DNA of 64,000 bases, taken from assembly GCF_001542775.1 (NCBI RefSeq), contig NZ_CP014145.1, forward strand, positions 372,001-436,000, written 5' to 3'. The notes beneath the pieces are model-generated. The model worked only from the letters and a program-made list of their open reading frames with translations, was not told the origin of the DNA and made no database searches. The stretch is from Microterricola viridarii (GTDB lineage Bacteria; Actinomycetota; Actinomycetes; Actinomycetales; Microbacteriaceae). The position numbers and the translations under genes were made by a program. Below, in pieces: positions 27,043 through 35,023 of this stretch; the first letter of the stretch is position 1; each line of letters starts with the position of its first letter.

Positions 27043-27869
27043 CAGATCGCCGCCACGATGCGGGCCAACAGGGCGCTGATCACGGGCTCGGCCAGCTGGC
27101 CGGCCTCGATCACCTCGGCGTGGCTGAGCGGGGTCTTCTGGATGCCGGCCGCCAGGTTCGTGATGAGCGACATGCCGAGCACCTCCATGCCGGACTGGCG
27201 GGCCGCGATGGCCTCAAGCGCGGTCGACATTCCGACGATGTGGCCGCCGATGGTCTTCGCCATCTGCACCTCGGCCGGCGTCTCGTAGTGCGGGCCACGG
27301 AACTGGCAGTACACGCCCTCGTCGAGGCTCGGGTCGATGGTGCGGGCGAGGTCGCGCAGCCGCGTCGAGTAGAGGTCGGTCAGGTCGATGAAGGTGGCAC
27401 CCTCCAACGGCGAGTCGGCCGTCAGGTTGATGTGGTCGCTGATCAGCACCGGGGTGCCGGGCGTCCACGTGTCCTTGATGCCGCCGGCGCCGTTGGTGAG
27501 GATCATCGTCTTGACGCCGGTGGCGGCAGCGGTGCGCACGCTGTGCACGACTCGGCGCACGCCGTGGTCCTCGTAGTAGTGGGTGCGGGCACCGATCACC
27601 AGGGCGCGCTTGCCCGTCGGCAGCAGCACAGAGCGCAGCGTGCCCACGTGGCCCTCGAGAGCCGGCTTGCTGAAGCCGGTGATCTCCTGCGCGGGGATGG
27701 TGGCCGTGGTCTCACCGAGCAGCTCGGCGGCCTTGCCCCAGCCGCTGCCGAGAGTCAGGGCGATGTCGTGGCGCTCAACGCCGGTCTTCTCTGCGATCTG
27801 CTCCGCGGCGATCCGTGCCACCTCGAACGGGTCGGCGTCGGGCAGGTCGAGGGGGTTCATTTCTGACAT
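27042..27869 (-). CDS. punA: Purine nucleoside phosphorylase
   Basis: A 275-residue enzyme phosphorolysing inosine/guanosine to base and ribose 1-phosphate. LGSGWGKAAELL is the phosphate-binding loop, followed by a VLPTGKRALVIGARTHYYEDHG segment, LTNGAGGI and the EVLGMSLITN base-site region, all typical of the trimeric class. TAGAGT ends 6 nt before the ATG (27876-27881), so the transcript is probably leaderless. It overlaps the mutase gene by one base, forming a unit convergent with the uptake operon and completing purine salvage. Confidence 0.94.
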   Translation of the reverse strand: MSEMNPLDLPDADPFEVARIAAEQIAEKTGVERHDIALTLGSGWGKAAELLGETTATIPAQEITGFSKPALEGHVGTLRSVLLPTGKRALVIGARTHYYEDHGVRRVVHSVRTAAATGVKTMILTNGAGGIKDTWTPGTPVLISDHINLTADSPLEGATFIDLTDLYSTRLRDLARTIDPSLDEGVYCQFRGPHYETPAEVQMAKTIGGHIVGMSTALEAIAARQSGMEVLGMSLITNLAAGIQKTPLSHAEVIEAGQLAEPVISALLARIVAAI

Positions 27870-27875
27870 GGGTCA

Positions 27876-27881
27876 ACTCTA
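27876..27881 (-). promoter_or_regulatory. -10 box of a predicted leaderless promoter (punA)
   Basis: TAGAGT on the minus strand, 6 nt before the ATG at 27869. Confidence 0.55.
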
Positions 27882-27962
27882 ATGACGGATGCCGCCGCAG
27901 TGCAGGGTGTGCTCGGATGCGCGCGTTTGTGGCTGCGGGAGCGACTGGGAGAGAATAGAGCA

Positions 27963-29402
27963 ATGGCTTATGAGTTCGAACGCACCCACAGAATTGCTGT
28001 ACTCGGTGGAGGGCCTGGCGGTTATGAGGCTGCCCTCGCCGGAGCGCAGCTGGGCGCGGAGGTCACGCTGGTCGAGCGGGCCGGAGTCGGCGGCGCCGCG
28101 GTACTCACCGATGTGGTGCCGTCCAAGTCGCTGATCGCGACCGCGGAGGCCTCGAACTCGATCAAAGAGGCAGCAGACCTCGGCGTGCAGTTCTATGTGC
28201 GCGGTGGCGACGGAGCAGCGGTGCGCCCGGAGGTGGCCATCAACCTGGCCGCCGTCAACAAGCGTCTGCTCAGCCTGGCCCGGCAGCAGTCCGAAGACAT
28301 GAAGGCCAATCTGCTCCGCGCCGGCGTGCGCCTGGTGCAGGGCGAGGGGCGCCTGGACGGCTCCGGAGCGCTCATCGTCTCGACCGCCCGCGGCGAGGCC
28401 GGCACCGACTTCGAGCGGATCGAGGCCGACACCATCGTCGTCTCCGTGGGCGCCAGCCCGCGCGTGCTCGCCTCCGCTGTCCCGGACGGGGAGCGCATCC
28501 TCACCTGGACGCAGCTGTACGACCTGCAGACGGTGCCGGAGCACCTGATCGTGGTCGGATCCGGCGTGACCGGCGCCGAGTTCGCCTCCGCCTACCGCGC
28601 CCTCGGCTCCAAGGTGACGCTGATCTCCAGCCGCGACCAGGTGCTTCCCGGCGAGGACGCCGACGCCGCCCACGTGATCGAGAGCGCATTCAAGCGCAAC
28701 GGCATGCGTGTGCTGAACAAGTCCCGCGCCGACTCGGTCGTGCGCACCGATACCGGTGTCATCGCCACCCTCTCTGACGGCAGCACCGTCGAGGGCAGCC
28801 ACTGCCTGATGGCCGTCGGCGCCATCCCCAACACCGCCGACATCGGCCTGGAGGAGGCCGGCGTGCAGCTGGACGAGTCCGGGCACATCCGGGTGAACCG
28901 GGTGGCGCGCACCTCGATGCCGAACATCTACGCCGCCGGCGACTGCACCACCTTCATGCCGCTGGCCTCCGTCGCCAGCATGCAGGGGCGCACCGCCGTC
29001 TTCCACGCCATGGGCGATGCGGTCAACCCGCCCGCTCTGCAGAACATCACCTCGAACATCTTCACCCAGCCGGAGATCGCGACCGTCGGCTGGACGCAGA
29101 AGCAGATCGAGGAGGGCATCCGCCGCGGCGAGATCTACAAGCTGCCGCTCGCCTCCAACCCGCGCGCCAAGATGATGGGCATCAAGGAGGGCTTCGTGAA
29201 GCTCTTCGCCAGCCGCGGCACCGGCACCGTCATCGGCGGCGTCATCGTCGCGCCGAAGGCCAGCGAGCTGATCTTCCCGCTGGCGCTCGCCGTCGAGAAC
29301 CGCCTCACCGTCGACCAGATCGCCGACGCGTTCCCGGTGTACCCGTCGCTGAGCGGCAGCATCTCGGATGCCGCCCGCGCGATGCACATCGTCAACAACT
29401 AG
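27963..29402 (+). CDS. lpdA: NAD(P)H-quinone dehydrogenase, LpdA type (no redox disulfide)
   Basis: A 479-residue two-dinucleotide-binding flavoprotein of the pyridine nucleotide-disulfide oxidoreductase fold. FAD motif VLGGGPGGYEAALAG is at the N-terminus and NAD motif VVGSGVTGAEFASAY is central. Where dihydrolipoamide dehydrogenases have the redox CxxxxC, this protein reads GVGGAAVLTDVVPSKSL with no cysteine, as in mycobacterial LpdA (Rv3303c), an NAD(P)H:quinone reductase. The ATG at 27963 follows GGGAGAGA; the longer frame back to 27882 lacks similarity. A homologue with both cysteines lies at 31.0 kb. Confidence 0.9.
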   Translation: MAYEFERTHRIAVLGGGPGGYEAALAGAQLGAEVTLVERAGVGGAAVLTDVVPSKSLIATAEASNSIKEAADLGVQFYVRGGDGAAVRPEVAINLAAVNKRLLSLARQQSEDMKANLLRAGVRLVQGEGRLDGSGALIVSTARGEAGTDFERIEADTIVVSVGASPRVLASAVPDGERILTWTQLYDLQTVPEHLIVVGSGVTGAEFASAYRALGSKVTLISSRDQVLPGEDADAAHVIESAFKRNGMRVLNKSRADSVVRTDTGVIATLSDGSTVEGSHCLMAVGAIPNTADIGLEEAGVQLDESGHIRVNRVARTSMPNIYAAGDCTTFMPLASVASMQGRTAVFHAMGDAVNPPALQNITSNIFTQPEIATVGWTQKQIEEGIRRGEIYKLPLASNPRAKMMGIKEGFVKLFASRGTGTVIGGVIVAPKASELIFPLALAVENRLTVDQIADAFPVYPSLSGSISDAARAMHIVNN

Positions 29403-29412
29403 CGCGGCCCTC

Positions 29413-29452
29413 GGTCTCGATACGGCCGTGGCCGGCCTACTCGACCAGCGGG
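29413..29452. repeat. Divergent inverted copy of the family-B repeat
   Basis: Begins GGTCTCGATACG and ends CTACTCGACCAGCGGG, the reverse orientation of the array at 29468-29677, with the middle replaced by a GCCGTGGCCGGC block. It can pair with the first array unit. Confidence 0.7.
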
Positions 29453-29467
29453 AATGTGGCGAGCCCC

Positions 29468-29677
29468 CGACCCGGTGGTCGAGTAGCGAGGAACGAGCGT
29501 ATCGAGACCCGACCCGGTGGTCGAGTAGCGAGGAACGAGCGTATAGAGACCCGACCCGGTGGTCGAGTAGCGAGGAACGAGCGTATCGAGACCCGACCCG
29601 GTGGTCGAGTGGCGAGGAACGAGCGTATCGAGACCCGACCCGGTGGTCGAGTAGCGAGGAACGAGCGTATCGAGACC
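29468..29677. repeat. Five tandem 42-bp family-B repeats
   Basis: Units start at 29468, 29510, 29552, 29594 and 29636 and are nearly identical; the only differences seen are TATAGAG for TATCGAG in unit 2 and GAGTGGCG for GAGTAGCG in unit 4. The core is GGTCGAGTAGCGAGGAACGA. Because 42 is divisible by 3, open frames run through on both strands, but they are artefacts. The array fills the gap between convergent lpdA and the acyl-CoA dehydrogenase gene, which lacks a conventional terminator. Confidence 0.95.
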
Positions 29678-29684
29678 CCGCGAC

Positions 29685-30890
29685 TTAGCGGAACGCGCTC
29701 TCGCCGGTGATCCGGCGGCCGATCAGCAGCGCCTGGATGCTCTCGGTGCCCTCGTAGGTGTGCACGGCCTCCATGTCGATGAGGTGCCGGATCACGTGGT
29801 TCTCCAGCAGCACCCCGTTGGCGCCCATCATGTCGCGGGCGAGGGAGGCCACCGCCCGCGCCTTGCGCGTGCAGGTGTACTTGGCCATGGACGCCATCAC
29901 CGGGTCGAGCTCGCCGCGCGCGTCGAGCTCGGCCAGGTGCTTGCAGTGCATCTGCATCGAGATGATGTCTGAGAGCATCTGGGTCAGTCGCTCCTGCACG
30001 ATCTGCGACTGGGTGAGCGGGCGGCCGAACTGCACCCGCTGCCTCGAGTAGTTGAGCGCCGCCTCGTAGCAGGCCACGGCGTGGCCGAGCGCCGACCAGG
30101 CGACGCCGAGCCGTGTGGCGTAGAGAACGGTGGAGGTGTCGGCGAAGCTCTGCGTGCCCGGCAGCACGGCGTCCTCCGGCACTCGGACGTTGTCCAGCGT
30201 GATCCGGGTCTGGTGCACGGAGCGCAACGCCATCTTGCCGGTGAGCACCTCCGCGCTGTAGCCGGGGGTGTCCTGCGGCACGAGGAAGCCGCGCACGGGC
30301 CCGCCGCGGTGCTCCGGGTTGTCGCTCGGCACCCGCGCCCAGACGATCGTGACGGCGCCGCCCAGCCCGTGGCCGATCCACTTCTTGGTGCCGTTGATCA
30401 CCCAGCCGTCGGCATCCGGAACGGCCGTGGTCTCAAGCGCGACCGAATCGGAGCCGTGCAGCGGCTCGGTCAGCGCGAATGCCGCGAGTTCCTCTGCTCG
30501 CTCGACCGGCACCAGCCAGCGCGCCTTCTGGGCCGGGCTGCCGTGCAGCGCGATCGTGCGCAGAGCCAGACCGCCCTGGATGGCGATGATGGTGCCGAGC
30601 GAGCCGTCGCCGCGGGACACCTCCATGGTGACAAGGCCGGCCGCCAGCGGAGAGAGGGTGCGCAGGCCGTCGCCCGCGACGCCGTCGTTCAGCAGGCCGA
30701 GCTCACCCATCCGGCGCACCCGCTCGAGCGGGTAGTCGGCGTTCTCCCACGCCTCGTTGATCGTGGGCCAGATCTCCTCCACGAAGCCGCGGGCCGTGTG
30801 CCACGCGGCCCTGTCGGCCTCCGGGATGTCGGAGAACACACGATAGAAATCGGTGTCGAGCGGCTCGGAGACGTCGTAGTCCTGGATCAC
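29685..30890 (-). CDS. Acyl-CoA dehydrogenase (glutaryl-CoA dehydrogenase-like)
   Basis: A 401-residue FAD-dependent dehydrogenase introducing a double bond into an acyl-CoA. NGTKKWIGHGLGG, FAL(T)EPLHGSDSV and the C-terminal HTYEGTESIQALLIGR are family motifs; the Glu in YEGTE is at the position of the catalytic base in the glutaryl/isobutyryl branch. The GTG at 30890 has GGGAGGG just upstream; the frame continues to 30965 but without similarity. It stops 8 bp after the repeat array. No other beta-oxidation gene is adjacent. Confidence 0.87.
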   Translation of the reverse strand: MIQDYDVSEPLDTDFYRVFSDIPEADRAAWHTARGFVEEIWPTINEAWENADYPLERVRRMGELGLLNDGVAGDGLRTLSPLAAGLVTMEVSRGDGSLGTIIAIQGGLALRTIALHGSPAQKARWLVPVERAEELAAFALTEPLHGSDSVALETTAVPDADGWVINGTKKWIGHGLGGAVTIVWARVPSDNPEHRGGPVRGFLVPQDTPGYSAEVLTGKMALRSVHQTRITLDNVRVPEDAVLPGTQSFADTSTVLYATRLGVAWSALGHAVACYEAALNYSRQRVQFGRPLTQSQIVQERLTQMLSDIISMQMHCKHLAELDARGELDPVMASMAKYTCTRKARAVASLARDMMGANGVLLENHVIRHLIDMEAVHTYEGTESIQALLIGRRITGESAFR

Positions 30891-31007
30891 GTGGGCCCTC
30901 CCATTCAGGCGGCACCCGGTGCGGCGTCGCGCGGTTCCATCAGTCTGCCGCCGCGGCGCCGCCATGTCGAGAGGCGTAGTGTTGCGCGGAACGATCGGAG
31001 GCCCAGC

Positions 31008-32414
31008 ATGACCGAAACCAGTTCAGGCCCCGAGGAGGTCGACCTTCTCGTCATCGGCGGCGGCAAGGCGGGAAAGACGCTGGCCGTGGCCAGGGCGAAG
31101 GCGGGCGAGCGGGTCGCCATGGTGGAACGCGGCATGATCGGCGGCAGCTGCATCAACGTCGCCTGCATCCCGACGAAGACGCTCGTGACCAGCGCCCGCG
31201 CGCTCGCCACATTCGCCAGAGCAGAGAAGCTCGGCATCCGCAGTTCGTCGGCCGCCGTCGACCTGGCCCTGCTGCGCGCGCACAAGGAGGGCGTGGTCGG
31301 TGACATGGTCGACATGCACCGCACCCTGTTCGCGGGCAGCGGCATGGACTTCATCCTCGGCAGCGCCCGGTTCACCGGCCCCCGCACGGTCGAGGTGGCC
31401 ACGGATGCCGGCGGCACCCGGACCCTCCGCGGACGCCGCGTGGTGCTGAACACTGGCACGCGCCCCAGCATCCCCCGGATCCCCGGGCTCAGCCGCGAAC
31501 AGCTGAAGACGAGCGAGGACATGCTGCGGCTGGAGGGGATTCCGGAGCGGCTCGTCGTGGTCGGCGGCGGCTACGTCGGCTGCGAGTTCGCGCAGATGTT
31601 CGCCCGGTTCGGCAGCGCCGTCACCATGATCGTGCGCGGGCCGCGGCTGCTCGCGCGGGAGGAACCGGAGGTCTCTGAGGCTATCGAGAGGGCGTTCGCG
31701 GAGGACGGCATCACCGTGCTGCACGACGCCGCGATCGAGCACGGCCGAGCCGTTTCCGGCGGGCTGGCGCTGACGCTCTCGACCGGCGGGGAGCTGCGAG
31801 CGGATGCCGTGCTCGTCGCGGTTGGCCGGGAACCGGTCACCGACGGGCTCGACGTGCAGCTGGCTGGCGTCGAACTGGACGAGCGCGGTTACGTCGTCGT
31901 CGACGACGAGCTTCGCACCAGCGCCGACCGGGTGTGGGCCGTCGGCGATGTGGCCGGGCATCCGCAGTTCACCCACGTCAGCTACGACGACTTCCGCATC
32001 GTGCAGCAGAACCTCGACCTCGCCAGCGACAGCCCCGGCCACGCCAGCACGCGCGGCCGCCTGGTGCCGTCGGTCGTGTTCGTCGAGCCGGAGATCGCCA
32101 ACGTCGGCCTCAGCGAGGCCGAGGCGCGGGAGGCCGGCCACGACGTGGTCGTCGCCAGCCAGCCGGTGCTGGCCGTGCCGCGATCGCGCACACTGCGGCA
32201 GACGGACGGCTTCTGGAAGATCGTCATCGACAGGGACAGCACGCGGATCCTGGGCGCGACTCTCGTCGGCGCCGACTCGGCCGAGGTGCTGTCGGTGATC
32301 CAGACGGCCATGCTGGCCGATGCGCCGTACACGCTGCTGCGCGACGCGATCTTCGCCCACCCGGCGATGGCGGAGGGCCTGGCGACCGCCTTCGCTAACG
32401 TCAAATTCCGTTGA
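31008..32414 (+). CDS. FAD-dependent pyridine nucleotide-disulfide oxidoreductase
   Basis: A 468-residue flavoprotein of the mercuric reductase/dihydrolipoamide dehydrogenase family. The FAD fold is LLVIGGGKAGKTLAVA, the redox disulfide GGSCINVACIPTKTL has both cysteines, the NAD fold is VVVGGGYVGCEFAQMF, and the FAD-ribityl site DRVWAVGDVAG lies near residue 300. The ending HPAMAEGLATAF lacks the His-Glu dyad of a true lipoamide dehydrogenase, so a different oxidant is likely and the substrate is unknown. CGGAGG precedes the ATG. It is divergent from the acyl-CoA dehydrogenase gene. Confidence 0.85.
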   Translation: MTETSSGPEEVDLLVIGGGKAGKTLAVARAKAGERVAMVERGMIGGSCINVACIPTKTLVTSARALATFARAEKLGIRSSSAAVDLALLRAHKEGVVGDMVDMHRTLFAGSGMDFILGSARFTGPRTVEVATDAGGTRTLRGRRVVLNTGTRPSIPRIPGLSREQLKTSEDMLRLEGIPERLVVVGGGYVGCEFAQMFARFGSAVTMIVRGPRLLAREEPEVSEAIERAFAEDGITVLHDAAIEHGRAVSGGLALTLSTGGELRADAVLVAVGREPVTDGLDVQLAGVELDERGYVVVDDELRTSADRVWAVGDVAGHPQFTHVSYDDFRIVQQNLDLASDSPGHASTRGRLVPSVVFVEPEIANVGLSEAEAREAGHDVVVASQPVLAVPRSRTLRQTDGFWKIVIDRDSTRILGATLVGADSAEVLSVIQTAMLADAPYTLLRDAIFAHPAMAEGLATAFANVKFR

Positions 32415-32470
32415 GAGCGGTCAAATGGCCACTTTTCGATGCGAAAAGTGGCCATTTGACCGCTCTCAAC
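32410..32470. terminator. Perfect 29-bp inverted repeat between convergent genes
   Basis: Arms 32410-32438 and 32442-32470 are exact complements around a 3-nt ATG loop. The left arm overlaps the stop codon of the oxidoreductase gene. The arms contain AAAA/TTTT tracts internally but no terminal T-run. A bidirectional terminator is the likely role, but the stem is much longer than needed. Confidence 0.75.
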
Positions 32471-32486
32471 GGACCTGCGCGGGGCG

Positions 32487-34247
32487 CTAGTCGATGATGC
32501 TCATCAGCAGGTGGCCGGAGGAGACGGTGGAGCCGACGGCGGCATTGACCGGGCCGACGGTGCCGTCACGGTGCGCCGTGATCGGCTGCTCCATCTTCAT
32601 GGCCTCGAGCACGACGATGAGGTCGCCCTTGACGACCTTGTCGCCCTCTGCGACGGCGAGCTTGACGATCGTGGCCTGCATCGGTGCGGTGACGCTGTCG
32701 CCGGTGGAGGTGTTCACGGCGCCGGAGGCCTTGCGGCGCGGGGCGGGGCCGGCCGTCAGCTCGGCGGAACCGGGCAGCAGACGGGTCGGCACGGTCACCT
32801 CGATGCGGCGTCCGTCCACCTCGACGACGACGCTGTGGCGCTCCTGCGGGGCGGCGGCCTCTTCGCCGGTTCCGCTCCACGGCTCGATCTCGTTGACGAA
32901 CTCGGTCTCGATCCAGCGGGTGTACACGCCGAACGGGGCGCCGCCCTCCGGCGCGAAGGCCGGGTCGTTCACGACGGCGCGGTGGAACGGCAGTACGGTC
33001 GGCAGCCCGGCGACCTCGAACTCGTCCAGCGCGCGGCGCGAACGCTCAAGTGCCTCTTCGCGGGTCGCGCCGGTGACGATCAGCTTGGCCAGCAGTGAGT
33101 CGAACGATCCAGAGATCACGTCGCCGGCCTGAACGCCGCTGTCGACGCGCACGCCGGGGCCGCCGGCAGGCTTGAAGACGTGGATCGGGCCGGGGGCCGG
33201 CATGAAGTTGCGGCCGGCGTCCTCGCCGTTGATGCGGAACTCGAACGAGTGCCCGCGCGGGGTCGGGTCGGCGTAGTCGAGCACGCCGCCCTCGGCCAGG
33301 CGGAACTGCTCGCGGACCAGGTCGATGCCCGTGATCTCCTCGGAGACGGGGTGCTCCACCTGCAGGCGGGTGTTCACTTCAAGGAAGGAGACGGTGCCGT
33401 CCTTGCCGATGAGGAACTCGCAGGTGCCTGCACCCACGTAGCCGACCTCTTTGAGGATGGCCTTGGACGCACGGTACAGCTCGGCGTTCTGCTCCTCGGT
33501 GAGGAACGGCGCCGGTGCCTCCTCGACCAGCTTCTGGTGGCGGCGCTGCAGCGAGCAGTCACGGGTCGACACGACGACGACGTTGCCGTGCGCGTCGGCC
33601 AAGCACTGGGTCTCGACGTGGCGCGGCTGATCGAGGTACTTCTCGACGAAGCACTCGCCGCGGCCGAAGGCTGCGATGGCCTCGCGGGTGGCCGACTCGA
33701 ACAGCTCGGCCACCTCGTCGCGCTCACGAGCGACCTTGAGGCCGCGGCCGCCACCGCCGAAGGCGGCCTTGATGGCGACGGGCAGGCCGTGCACGTCGAC
33801 GAAGGCGAGCACCTCTGCTGCGTCGGCGACGGGGTTCAGGGTGCCGGGCGCCAGCGGCGCGCCGACCTTCTCGGCCACGTGGCGGGCAGAGACCTTGTCG
33901 CCGAGCTGCTCGATGGCCTCGGGGCTCGGGCCGATCCAGACCAGGCCGGCACCGATCACGGCGCGGGCGAAGTCGGCGTTCTCGGCGAGGAAGCCGTAGC
34001 CGGGGTGCACGGCGTCGGCGCCGGAGCGGCGGGCGATCGAGAGCAACTTGTCGATGACGAGGTAGGTCTCGGCGCTGGTCGTGCCGTCGAGGCCGTAGGC
34101 CTCATCGGCGAGGCGGGCGTGCTGGGCGTCCCGGTCCTGGTCGGCGTAGACGGCGACAGAGAGGATTCCGTGATCGCGAGCGGCCCGCATCACGCGAACG
34201 GCGATCTCGCCTCGGTTAGCAACGAGGACCTTGGTTATACGAGGCAT
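32487..34247 (-). CDS. accA: Acyl-CoA carboxylase biotin carboxylase/BCCP (alpha) subunit
   Basis: A 586-residue fused subunit. The N-terminal biotin carboxylase domain ([19 protein letters not shown] onward, ATP-grasp motif [24 protein letters not shown]) carboxylates biotin. A linker leads to a C-terminal BCCP domain with the biotinylated Lys in EAMKMEQPI about 30 residues from the end. This is the standard alpha subunit of actinobacterial acetyl/propionyl-CoA carboxylases, supplying malonyl-CoA or methylmalonyl-CoA. Its beta and epsilon partners are at 39.8-41.6 kb, and birA, which attaches the biotin, is beside them. Confidence 0.95.
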   Translation of the reverse strand: MPRITKVLVANRGEIAVRVMRAARDHGILSVAVYADQDRDAQHARLADEAYGLDGTTSAETYLVIDKLLSIARRSGADAVHPGYGFLAENADFARAVIGAGLVWIGPSPEAIEQLGDKVSARHVAEKVGAPLAPGTLNPVADAAEVLAFVDVHGLPVAIKAAFGGGGRGLKVARERDEVAELFESATREAIAAFGRGECFVEKYLDQPRHVETQCLADAHGNVVVVSTRDCSLQRRHQKLVEEAPAPFLTEEQNAELYRASKAILKEVGYVGAGTCEFLIGKDGTVSFLEVNTRLQVEHPVSEEITGIDLVREQFRLAEGGVLDYADPTPRGHSFEFRINGEDAGRNFMPAPGPIHVFKPAGGPGVRVDSGVQAGDVISGSFDSLLAKLIVTGATREEALERSRRALDEFEVAGLPTVLPFHRAVVNDPAFAPEGGAPFGVYTRWIETEFVNEIEPWSGTGEEAAAPQERHSVVVEVDGRRIEVTVPTRLLPGSAELTAGPAPRRKASGAVNTSTGDSVTAPMQATIVKLAVAEGDKVVKGDLIVVLEAMKMEQPITAHRDGTVGPVNAAVGSTVSSGHLLMSIID

Positions 34248-34343
34248 AGTTCCCTAGCTTATTGCCCCGAGCAGGCCCGCCTTTGGCTGGTATCGACAAA
34301 CATGTCGAAGAAGAGCTGCGGATGCCGACAATTGCGGCCGTGC

Positions 34344-34982
34344 TCAGCCGCGGTTCCAGAGGCTCGGCCAGTCCACGCCCAGCTCCCGCACCAGCTCGCG
34401 CAGGGTCGACAGGGAGAGCCCGACGACGGTGCTCGGGTCGCCGTCGACCCGGCGGATGAACGGCCCGCCCAGGCTGTCGATGGTGAACGCGCCGGCCACG
34501 GCCAGGGGTTCGCCGCTGGCGACGTAGGCGTCGATCTCGGCCTCGTCCGGCTCGGCGAAGGTGACGGTGGCCATGTCGGCCCGGCCGACGGCGGCACGAG
34601 CCCGGCCGCCGCGGTGGTCGATCAGCCAGTGGCCGGACCACAGCTCGCCGCTCCGCCCGCGCTGGGCCAGCCAGCGCTCCCGGGCCACGGCCGGCTCGTG
34701 CGGCTTGCCGAAGATCTGCCCGTCGAAGAGGAACGCGGAGTCGCCGCCGAGGATCAGGCCGTCGATCGGTGCCCCCGCGACATCCGCCCCCACGATCGCC
34801 TCCGCCTTGGCCTGGGCCAGCAGCTGCACCATCTCGGGCGCGGGGAGCGGGCCGCGCTCGGCCTCGACCCGAGCGACGAGCGCCTCCTCATCGACGCCGG
34901 GGGAGTGCGTGAGTGGTTCGATGCCGGCGGCCCGCAGCGTTGCCAGCCGTGCGGGGGAGGTGGAAGCGAGATAGAGGCGCAT
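34344..34982 (-). CDS. maf: Maf-family nucleotide pyrophosphatase
   Basis: A 212-residue Maf/Ham1-fold protein hydrolysing non-canonical or excess nucleoside triphosphates such as dTTP, UTP or methylated nucleotides. LASTSPARLATLRAAGI is the family N-terminal signature, with ILGGDSAFLFDG and DSLGGPFIRRVDGD downstream. TAAATT ends 6 nt before the ATG, so the message is predicted leaderless. Maf genes are commonly linked to actinobacterial carboxylase genes, as here, with a 96-bp gap to accA. Confidence 0.92.
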   Translation of the reverse strand: MRLYLASTSPARLATLRAAGIEPLTHSPGVDEEALVARVEAERGPLPAPEMVQLLAQAKAEAIVGADVAGAPIDGLILGGDSAFLFDGQIFGKPHEPAVARERWLAQRGRSGELWSGHWLIDHRGGRARAAVGRADMATVTFAEPDEAEIDAYVASGEPLAVAGAFTIDSLGGPFIRRVDGDPSTVVGLSLSTLRELVRELGVDWPSLWNRG

Positions 34983-34988
34983 GGGGTC

Positions 34989-34994
34989 AATTTA
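34989..34994 (-). promoter_or_regulatory. -10 box of a predicted leaderless promoter (maf)
   Basis: TAAATT on the minus strand, 6 nt before the ATG at 34982, within the 41-bp gap to the divergent methyltransferase gene. Confidence 0.55.
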
Positions 34995-35023
34995 ATACGC
35001 TCGCGGTGTGGGACGATCAATGT

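Noticed and set aside
27879..29387. A 502-codon minus-strand frame opposite lpdA
   Set aside because: Same shadow effect; the plus-strand gene has FAD and NAD motifs and a ribosome site.
29468..29677. Possible CRISPR array
   Set aside because: Units are directly adjacent with no unique spacers, and no cas genes are present.
30081..31007. N-terminal extension of the disulfide reductase frame
   Set aside because: It lies opposite the acyl-CoA dehydrogenase gene. The FAD motif begins soon after ATG 31008, which has its own CGGAGG site.
34248..34343. Possible epsilon subunit gene between accA and maf, with a TCGACA/TGTCGA dyad at 34293-34308
   Set aside because: No epsilon-like frame exists there; the real accE is at 39783-40019. 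The 6-bp dyad is too short to claim as an operator.
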